A stretch of DNA of 44,820 nucleotides from an uncultured Dokdonia sp. (GTDB lineage Bacteria > Bacteroidota > Bacteroidia > Flavobacteriales > Flavobacteriaceae): NCBI GenBank assembly GCA_913060645.1, contig CAJXSW010000010.1, positions 1-44,820 on the forward strand, read 5' to 3'. The translations under genes were made by a program, and so were the position numbers. Shown here one piece after another: positions 39,482-44,820 of this stretch; within the stretch, counting starts at the first letter, position 1; every line of letters begins with the position of its first letter. The notes below the pieces were generated by a model that was given only the letters and a program-made list of their open reading frames with translations, had not been told where the DNA came from and made no database searches.

Positions 39482-39985
39482 ATGAAAGTTAAACTGGAGA
39501 AAATATTAGATCATCAAGCAATAGCTCATAAAACAAAGCGCATTGCTTTTCAAATCTACGAAAGCAATGCAAATGAAGAAGAAGTGATTCTAGCAGGCAT
39601 TGCAGATAACGGTTACAAATTTGCCGAACGTCTCGCTATGGTTCTTACAGAGATATCTCCTCTCAAGACAATTCTTTGTAAAGTGACTATGGATAAGAAA
39701 AATCCGCTAGGTACTGTACAAACGAGTCTTCCTGCAAGTGAATACCAAAACAAATCTGTAATTCTTATAGACGATGTTCTCAATTCTGGAACTACGCTCG
39801 TATATGGCGTAAAACATTTTCTTGATGTGCCATTAAAGAGATTTAAGACAGCTGTACTAGTAAATAGAAATCACAAAAAATACCCCGTAAAAGCAGATTT
39901 CAAAGGCATCTCTTTAAGTACATCACTTAATGAATCTGTAAAAGTCAGCTTTAGAAAAGGCAACGACACTGCTGTTTTAGAGTAG
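39482..39985 (+). CDS. PRPP-dependent phosphoribosyltransferase family protein
   Basis: A 167-residue type I PRTase with the PRPP loop V-I-L-I-D-D-V-L-N-S-G-T-T-L at about 97-110 and an N-terminal R-I-A-F-Q-I-Y-E segment similar to PyrR and hypoxanthine PRTases. It could be a uracil PRTase/PyrR-like regulator, but the specificity hood is not diagnostic. Its stop overlaps the convergent aroK stop by 9 bases. Confidence 0.82.
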   Translation: MKVKLEKILDHQAIAHKTKRIAFQIYESNANEEEVILAGIADNGYKFAERLAMVLTEISPLKTILCKVTMDKKNPLGTVQTSLPASEYQNKSVILIDDVLNSGTTLVYGVKHFLDVPLKRFKTAVLVNRNHKKYPVKADFKGISLSTSLNESVKVSFRKGNDTAVLE

Positions 39986-40498
39986 TTTCTTTAAAATTTC
40001 AGCAGTTAATTCTTCTGGTGATTGGGTTTCTACTTTAATCACAACATCCGCCTGGTTATAATAAAACCCTCTCTCAAATAAATGCTTTCTTATATAGTCT
40101 TCTAGATCTTCTAGTGATTGCATGCTAGCAATCAATGGGCGCTCCTCTTTTGCCTCCCATAATCTATTTGCAAGTACTTTAAAGTTCCAATTAAGGTACA
40201 TTGTCTTTGCATTTGCTTCTTTAATGAGCTCCAAGTTGTTTCCATAACAAGGTGTTCCACCACCTAAAGCGACTACTATATCGACATCGTTCTCATCAAT
40301 TAACGCTTTTAGATGTCTTGTTTCGGCTTTTCTAAAATAAATTTCACCTTTATTTTTAAATATTTCTGAGATACTATTTCCCTCTGCCTCTTCTATATAG
40401 GTATCAAAATCTAAAAATTTGTAAGAAAGTGCTTCAGCGAGTAGTGGTCCAATGGTTGATTTTCCTGACCCCATGTACCCCATTAAAAAATATTTCAT
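39977..40498 (-). CDS. aroK: Shikimate kinase
   Basis: A 173-residue P-loop kinase phosphorylating shikimate on the chorismate route that feeds the trp operon. Walker A is G-Y-M-G-S-G-K-S at 7-14, the D-F-D-T-Y-I motif at about 31-36 binds shikimate, A-L-G-G-G-T-P-C-Y is at about 77-85, and the lid R-W/E-R-P-L-I block is at about 119-124. It has normal length. Confidence 0.95.
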   Translation of the reverse strand: MKYFLMGYMGSGKSTIGPLLAEALSYKFLDFDTYIEEAEGNSISEIFKNKGEIYFRKAETRHLKALIDENDVDIVVALGGGTPCYGNNLELIKEANAKTMYLNWNFKVLANRLWEAKEERPLIASMQSLEDLEDYIRKHLFERGFYYNQADVVIKVETQSPEELTAEILKKLL

Positions 40499-40567
40499 AT
40501 GCGAACTTATTGAAAAACAAAGGTATATATTAAACTAAAAAAAAGAATGAAAATTTTATTTAAAAGG

Positions 40568-40600
40568 TTTGGAAATAAGAATTAATTAGATGTATATTTG
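40568..40600 (+). promoter_or_regulatory. Promoter of tRNA-Lys (TATATTTGCACCC type)
   Basis: TTTG (40568-40571), 21-bp spacer, TATATTTG (40593-40600), followed by CACCCGCA. The 16 bases TATATTTGCACCCGCA are identical to those before tRNA-Leu. The tRNA begins 19 bases after the -7 element. Confidence 0.7.
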
Positions 40601-40618
40601 CACCCGCAATGAGGCAAT

Positions 40619-40691
40619 GACCTGGTAGCTCAGTTGGTAGAGCATCTCCCTTTTAAGGAGAGGGTCCCGGGTTCGAGCCCCGGCCAGGTCA
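40619..40691 (+). tRNA. tRNA-Lys (anticodon TTT)
   Basis: 73 nt, CCA not encoded. Acceptor GACCTGG / CCAGGTC, D arm GCTC..GAGC, anticodon stem TCTCC / GGAGA with loop CTTTTAA, T arm CCGGG-TTCGAGC-CCCGG, discriminator A. All stems pair. Confidence 0.97.
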
Positions 40692-40703
40692 CTTTATGAG
40701 TAT

Positions 40704-40733
40704 AAACCTTCATCACTAGATGAAGGTTTTTTT
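40704..40733 (+). terminator. Intrinsic terminator after tRNA-Lys
   Basis: Stem AAACCTTCATC / GATGAAGGTTT (40704-40714 with 40719-40729), loop ACTA, then a T run. The two tRNAs are thus separate transcription units. Confidence 0.92.
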
Positions 40734-40799
40734 ATGCTTTAAATTCAACAACCCTTAAAAATAGTTTTAGATTCACTCTAGAGTCTCACAAGAACATTT

Positions 40800-40807
40800 T
40801 ATATTTG
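40800..40807 (+). promoter_or_regulatory. -7 element of tRNA-Leu (TATATTTGCACCC type)
   Basis: TATATTTG followed by CACCCGCA, the same 16-base box as before tRNA-Lys. No convincing -33 element at 18-21 bp. The tRNA begins 30 bases after the element. Confidence 0.65.
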
Positions 40808-40836
40808 CACCCGCATTGATAAAATGCTACCTATCT

Positions 40837-40919
40837 ACCCGGGTGCTGAAATTGGTAGACAGGCACGGTTGAGGGCCGTGTGCACTAGTTGCGTGTGGGT
40901 TCAAGTCCCATTCCGGGTA
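40837..40919 (+). tRNA. tRNA-Leu (anticodon GAG)
   Basis: 83 nt class II tRNA, CCA not encoded. Acceptor ACCCGGG / TCCGGGT (one G-T pair), anticodon stem CACGG / CCGTG with loop TTGAGGG, long variable arm (TGCACTAGTTGCGTG region), T loop TTCAAGT, discriminator A. Confidence 0.95.
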
Positions 40920-40924
40920 CAAAG

Positions 40925-40955
40925 AGAGTTAATCACATGATTAACTCTTTTTTTT
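40925..40955 (+). terminator. Intrinsic terminator after tRNA-Leu
   Basis: Stem AGAGTTAATCA / TGATTAACTCT (40925-40935 with 40938-40948) followed by T8. Confidence 0.92.
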
Positions 40956-41044
40956 ATTACAATTCTTCCATAGATATTCCACAACCCATTAAGCTATAAG
41001 GCTTCAGTAGGTTCACTAAACTAATTCCTATCTTAAATTATCTC

Positions 41045-41058
41045 GCTTTCGCGAAAGC
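41045..41058. repeat. Dispersed palindrome copy 14
   Basis: Perfect GCTTTCGCGAAAGC in the upstream region of the carotenoid operon, 97 bases before the merR-like start. Confidence 0.95.
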
Positions 41059-41078
41059 GTAATTACATTTTCATAAAC

Positions 41079-41113
41079 TTTGTTTAAATTTTAATACTCA
41101 TAGGTTAAACAAA
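41079..41113. promoter_or_regulatory. Inverted repeat upstream of the carotenoid operon
   Basis: TTTGTTTAA (41079-41087) and TTAAACAAA (41105-41113): 9-bp perfect arms, 17-bp spacer, centres 26 bp apart. It lies 42-76 bases before the merR-like start, a plausible operator for the MerR/CarH-like protein. An imperfect -7 element TACTTTTA lies just downstream at 41128-41135. Confidence 0.5.
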
Positions 41114-41154
41114 ATAATTTAATTCCCTACTTTTACATATAAATAAGGAGTTTT

Positions 41155-42084
41155 ATGAAAAATGCTGTAAAGACAAAATTTAGTATAAAGGACCTTGAAG
41201 GCCTAAGTGGCATTAAGGCACATACTATACGTATATGGGAAAAAAGATATGGACTCCTTGAACCTCAACGTACGGATACCAATATTAGAACATATGCACT
41301 GAGCGATTTACAGAAATTACTTAATGTTGTGTTTCTTACGGAGCATAAATACAAAATCTCAAAAATTGCCCGTCACTCTACAAAAGAAATAGCAGCACTT
41401 GTTGCAAGCTTAATTTCTGAATCTAATGAGTCTAGTGAAAATCATGCTATTAATTCATTTAAAATAGCAATGATGAATTTTGATCAAAATTTATTTCATA
41501 AAACATACAATGCACTTAATGAGACGAAGCCCTTTGTAGATATATTTTATGAAGTCTTTATACCATTACTACACGAAATAGGATTGTTATGGCAAACGGA
41601 CACCATAAATCCATCGCACGAGCATTTTATATTCAATCTCATCAAGCATAAAATTCTTATTAATATTGAAAAAACGCAAATCAGTGTCCCACCGTTAAAA
41701 GAGAAGACATTTGCGCTTTTCCTCCCTGAGAATGAAATACACGAGTTAGGATTATTATTTCTTAATTACGAATTGGTTTCTCACGGATATAAAGTTATTT
41801 ACTTAGGACAAAGTATTATGCTTTCAAATTTAAAATATCTTTCAGTTAACCATCCTAATCTATCATTTGCATCTTACTTCACTGTTAATCCCTTAGAAAG
41901 TGAGATTCCTCAATACTTTGAAGATTTTAATGCTGTTTTTGAAAATCAGAAATTAGATTTATACGTATTAGGCGCAATGACTAGTAAAATAGATGAAACA
42001 AAAATCCCTTCAAATATTCATATTATGCTTAGCATAAGAGAGTTTGTAAATGTTATAAAACAGTCTACCCCATCATATGCATAA
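41155..42084 (+). CDS. MerR-family regulator with CarH-like cobalamin-binding domain
   Basis: A 309-residue protein. A MerR winged-helix domain (about 8-75: F-S-I-K-D-L-E-G-L-S-G, then T-I-R-I-W-E-K-R-Y-G) is followed by a helical bundle with W146-x9-E156-H157 and a Rossmann B12-binding domain with E194-x-H196-x-x-G199, S220 and L-G-A at 272-274. W-x9-EH and E/D-x-H-x-x-G are the signature of CarH, which binds adenosylcobalamin in the dark, represses carotenoid genes, and releases DNA in light. In Thermus CarH the Trp is followed by a His that becomes the upper ligand after light, to my recollection; here it is Gln147. An AAGGAG (41145-41150) 4 bases before the ATG is an unusually good Shine-Dalgarno for this phylum. 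Its stop overlaps crtI by 8 bases. Confidence 0.85.
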   Translation: MKNAVKTKFSIKDLEGLSGIKAHTIRIWEKRYGLLEPQRTDTNIRTYALSDLQKLLNVVFLTEHKYKISKIARHSTKEIAALVASLISESNESSENHAINSFKIAMMNFDQNLFHKTYNALNETKPFVDIFYEVFIPLLHEIGLLWQTDTINPSHEHFIFNLIKHKILINIEKTQISVPPLKEKTFALFLPENEIHELGLLFLNYELVSHGYKVIYLGQSIMLSNLKYLSVNHPNLSFASYFTVNPLESEIPQYFEDFNAVFENQKLDLYVLGAMTSKIDETKIPSNIHIMLSIREFVNVIKQSTPSYA

Positions 42085-43537
42085 AAAAATTATAATCATA
42101 GGTTCTGGATTTTCCTCTCTATCTGCAGCAAGTTATCTTGCCAAAGCAGGAAATGAGGTTCACCTTTATGAAAAAAACAGTACGCTAGGAGGACGGGCAA
42201 GACAGCTCAAACGTGATGGATTTACCTTTGATATGGGACCTAGCTGGTACTGGATGCCAGACATTTTTGAGAAATTCTTTGGGGATTTTGGAAAGAAAGT
42301 ATCAGATTATTACAGTTTAGAAAAACTGGATCCTGCATATCATGTTTGGTTTGCAGATGAGATTGTGACCATAGGTGACACCCTTGATAAAATTGCTATA
42401 GAATTTGAACGCATAGAACCGGGCAGCTCACCAGCATTAAAAAAATTCATCAAAGAAGCAGGGGTTAATTATGACATTGCTATCAATGATGTAGTAAATA
42501 AACCTGGCCTTTCTCCATTTGAGCTAGTAACACCGGAGACTGCTGTACGAGTTGCACAATTTTTCAAAACGATAAGTGATGATGTGCGTAAAGCATTTAA
42601 AAATGAGAAACTTGTTTCTATCTTAGAATTTCCAGTGCTCTTTCTTGGTGCAAAACCAGATAAAACACCTGCTTTTTATCGCTTTATGAATTATGCAGAT
42701 TTTGGCTTAGGAACTTGGCACCCTAAAGGTGGAATGCATTCGGTGATAAAAGGAATGATTACACTAGCCGAAAGTCTAGGTGTAACCATGCATACAGATG
42801 CAGGCGCATCAAAAATAATTGTAGAAAACGGAGTAACTAAAGGTATCGTTGTCAATGGAGAAACGATCAATGCAGACGTCGTAGTAAGTGGCGCAGACTA
42901 TCACCATACTGAGACTTTACTAGAACCTTCGGATCGTCAGTATTCAGAAAAATATTGGGAGAGTCGAGTTTTTGCTCCTTCATCACTCCTCTTTTATGTA
43001 GGGTTTGACAAGAAATTTGAAAAAGTTGCTCATCATAATTTATTTTTTGACACGGATTTTAATGAGCACGCAAGAACGATTTATGATGATCTTGCTTGGC
43101 CCAAGGAACCGTTATTTTACGCAAATTTCCCATCTATTAGTGATGAAACTATGGCTCCTACCGGTAAAGAAAATGGATTTTTCTTGATACCAATAGCACC
43201 TGGAGTAGAAGATACACAGGCACTTAGAGATAAATATTTTGACATAATTATGGAGAGGCTTGAGCGTCTTTCTGGTCAAGACTTTAGAAGTCACATATTA
43301 TTTAATGAATCTTTTTGCGTTAAAGATTTTATAAGCGAATACAATAGCTTTAAAGGCAATGCATACGGAATGGCAAACACCTTAAAACAAACTGCATTTC
43401 TTAGACCTAATTTACGAAGTAAGAAAGTGAAAAATTTGTATTTTACTGGTCAGTTAACGGTTCCTGGTCCTGGCGTACCACCAGCTCTTATATCTGGAAA
43501 GTTAACATCTCAACTTATAGCAAAAATTAAAAGTTAA
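42077..43537 (+). CDS. crtI: Phytoene desaturase
   Basis: A 486-residue FAD-dependent desaturase. The N-terminal dinucleotide fold I-I-I-I-G-S-G-F-S-S-L-S-A-A is at 5-18, with L-G-G-R-A at about 37-41 and M-G-P-S-W-Y-W-M at about 53-60. The C-terminal signature T-G-x-x-T-V-P-G-P-G-V-P-P-A-L-I-S-G is present. It converts phytoene to lycopene (or related acyclic products), the colour-giving step of carotenoid synthesis. It overlaps the regulator gene and is 1 base from crtB, so the operon is tightly packed. Confidence 0.95.
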   Translation: MHKKIIIIGSGFSSLSAASYLAKAGNEVHLYEKNSTLGGRARQLKRDGFTFDMGPSWYWMPDIFEKFFGDFGKKVSDYYSLEKLDPAYHVWFADEIVTIGDTLDKIAIEFERIEPGSSPALKKFIKEAGVNYDIAINDVVNKPGLSPFELVTPETAVRVAQFFKTISDDVRKAFKNEKLVSILEFPVLFLGAKPDKTPAFYRFMNYADFGLGTWHPKGGMHSVIKGMITLAESLGVTMHTDAGASKIIVENGVTKGIVVNGETINADVVVSGADYHHTETLLEPSDRQYSEKYWESRVFAPSSLLFYVGFDKKFEKVAHHNLFFDTDFNEHARTIYDDLAWPKEPLFYANFPSISDETMAPTGKENGFFLIPIAPGVEDTQALRDKYFDIIMERLERLSGQDFRSHILFNESFCVKDFISEYNSFKGNAYGMANTLKQTAFLRPNLRSKKVKNLYFTGQLTVPGPGVPPALISGKLTSQLIAKIKS

Positions 43538-43538
43538 T

Positions 43539-44378
43539 ATGAAATCATTATTTGACACCGTTTCCAGAAGTTGTGCCAAGGTTGTTACCCAATCTTACAG
43601 CACTTCCTTTGCCAGCGCTACAAAGATGCTTGCTCCGTCAATAAGACAGGACATTTACAATATTTATGGTTTCGTACGCTTTGCAGATGAGATTGTAGAT
43701 TCTTTTCATGATTATGATAAAGCGCTTCTTTTTGAGCGTTTTGATCAAGATCTTAAAAATGCGCTAGAAGACAAGATAAGCTTAAACCCTATTCTCAATG
43801 CTTTTCAAGAGACGGCACACAAGTTTGCTATAGAACAAGAGCACATAGATGCTTTTATGAAAAGTATGCGTCTTGACCTTACAAAGTCGGATTATCTAAC
43901 AGATGCAGAGTACAGAGAGTATATCTATGGAAGCGCAGATGTAGTAGGCCTCATGTGCCTTACCGTTTTTGTACAAGGAGATAAGGAGCAGTATGAATCT
44001 CTTAAGGAAAGCGCCATGAGTCTAGGCTCTGCTTTTCAAAAAGTAAACTTCTTACGTGATCTCAAAGCAGATTTTGAAGGACTAAGTAGAACCTATTTTC
44101 CAGATACAAATCTGCACGAGCTTGACGAAGCTTCAAAGCAAAGCATCATTTCAGATATAGAAGAAGACTTTGCAAAAGGCCTTGCGGGAATCAACAGACT
44201 ACCTATAGAAGCTAAGTTTGGAGTTTACACTGCTTTTAGATATTACAAAAAGCTGCTTACTAAACTCAAGAAAGTGCCTTCTGCCGAAATTAAAAATACG
44301 CGTGTACGAGTGCCAGACTATGTAAAAGCTAGTCTATTGGCTCGTAGCTATGTGAAATATCGTTTAAACCTCATTTAA
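43539..44378 (+). CDS. crtB: Phytoene synthase
   Basis: A 279-residue squalene/phytoene synthase. The first Asp-rich motif F-A-D-E-I-V-D is at about 48-54, and the second is R-D-L-K-A-D-F with the following S-R-T-Y-F-P at about 173-190. It condenses two geranylgeranyl diphosphates to phytoene at the membrane surface. It starts 1 base after crtI. Confidence 0.95.
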   Translation: MKSLFDTVSRSCAKVVTQSYSTSFASATKMLAPSIRQDIYNIYGFVRFADEIVDSFHDYDKALLFERFDQDLKNALEDKISLNPILNAFQETAHKFAIEQEHIDAFMKSMRLDLTKSDYLTDAEYREYIYGSADVVGLMCLTVFVQGDKEQYESLKESAMSLGSAFQKVNFLRDLKADFEGLSRTYFPDTNLHELDEASKQSIISDIEEDFAKGLAGINRLPIEAKFGVYTAFRYYKKLLTKLKKVPSAEIKNTRVRVPDYVKASLLARSYVKYRLNLI

Positions 44379-44394
44379 ATTTTACCCTATACTA

Positions 44395-44778
44395 ATGCAA
44401 ACATTTCTTTGGATACTCGTTTTTGTAATGACATTCGTCGTAATGGAATTTCTAGCTTGGGCAACACATAAATATGTGATGCACGGCTTTTTATGGTCAC
44501 TTCATCAAGATCATCACCACAAAAAACACAACTCATGGTGGGAAAAAAATGATCTCTTCTTTATTTTTTATGCCCTAGTTTCGATAGGCTGTTTCCTATT
44601 GTGGCAGTATGAAGGCGTATGGATAGGTCTACCTATAGGCTTAGGTATTTTTGCTTACGGCCTTGCGTATTTTGGCGTACACGACATATTTATTCATCAG
44701 CGATTTAAGTTATTTCGCAATGCAAATGGATGGTATGGTAAAGCCTTAAGAAGAGCACATAAAATGCACCATAAACAC
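44395..44778 (+). CDS. crtZ: Beta-carotene hydroxylase, 3' truncated by the contig end
   Basis: 128 codons of genomic sequence remain. Three TM segments and the di-iron His motifs H-K-Y-V-M-H (25-30), H-Q-D-H-H-H (37-42), H-D-I-F-I-H-Q-R and R-R-A-H-K-M-H-H-K-H (end) identify a CrtZ-type fatty-acid-hydroxylase-fold enzyme that turns beta-carotene into zeaxanthin. The sequence after 44778 is adapter, so any residues read beyond H-H-K-H (S-L-I-H-I) are artefacts. The missing C-terminus is about 20-40 residues, judging from family length. Confidence 0.93.
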
Positions 44779-44820
44779 CTGTCTCTTATACACATCTGAC
44801 GCTGCCGACGAAGAGGATAG
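44779..44820 (-). other. Illumina Nextera adapter (reverse orientation), not genomic
   Basis: Bases 44779-44811 are the reverse complement of the Nextera Read-1 transposase adapter, beginning with CTGTCTCTTATACACATCT. Bases 44812-44819 (AGAGGATA) are the reverse complement of the same i5 index seen at the left end. Confidence 0.98.

Overview
The window reads as chromosomal DNA of a marine-type flavobacterium (Bacteroidota). The evidence is AT-rich sequence, promoters of the Bacteroidetes form TTTG-N18-TAnnTTTG (clearest at 14486-14515), almost no Shine-Dalgarno sequences, many short lipoprotein signals, a bTHX ribosomal protein and a crt carotenoid operon. A Dokdonia-like genus is my guess from gene style only. 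The window is not pure genome. Bases 1-47 and 44779-44820 are Illumina Nextera adapter (P5 end, i5 index TATCCTCT, Read-1 transposase sequence), so the genomic part is 48-44778 and the last gene is cut artificially.

Layout. 311-1443 is a small AT-rich accessory cassette: a two-TM SLATT-like protein, an overlapping 43-residue proline-rich protein and a DUF4274-like protein. 1482-7034 holds a mutarotase-like protein, a CPA1 antiporter, a ZIP-like transporter, a TrkA-C membrane protein and small conserved proteins. 7388-10862 encodes a large collagen-tailed lipoprotein and a di-heme peroxidase. 10944-14367 (minus) is a sulfur and thiol-redox block: two single-domain rhodaneses, a CstB-like persulfide dioxygenase/rhodanese fusion, a peroxiredoxin-like protein and a TlpA thioredoxin. 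14533-15572 is a marR-yceI pair with a palindromic operator placed on its promoter.

15653-23227 is a complete trp operon (E-G-x-D-C-y-F-B-A, x and y being unrelated small membrane-associated genes). It is preceded by an 18-codon leader peptide with three consecutive Trp codons, an intrinsic terminator and a competing antiterminator, which together form a transcription attenuator. Then come a small hypothetical gene, coaD, ddl, a PASTA-domain membrane protein, rluD, an esterase/TPR lipoprotein, yaaA, a TIMP-like secreted protein, the bTHX gene, a TPR protein, a UDG-family protein, an M14 carboxypeptidase, a Nudix hydrolase, pyrE, an SRPBCC protein, a split transketolase, an outer-membrane beta-barrel protein, an FKBP-like lipoprotein with calcium-binding repeats, an S4 protein, a phosphoribosyltransferase, aroK, and tRNA-Lys and tRNA-Leu. 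The right end is a carotenoid operon (merR/carH-like, crtI, crtB, crtZ fragment) whose MerR protein keeps the W-x9-EH and E-x-H-x-x-G cobalamin signatures of CarH photoreceptors.

The most unusual signal is a short perfect palindrome, GCTTTCGCGAAAGC (core TTTCGCGAAA). It occurs 14 times across the window, both between genes and inside essential genes, where it usually encodes A-F-A-K-A in one frame. Two other dispersed elements, a GTCGAG double repeat inside trpF and a REP-like hairpin between trpB and trpA, also lie in the trp operon.
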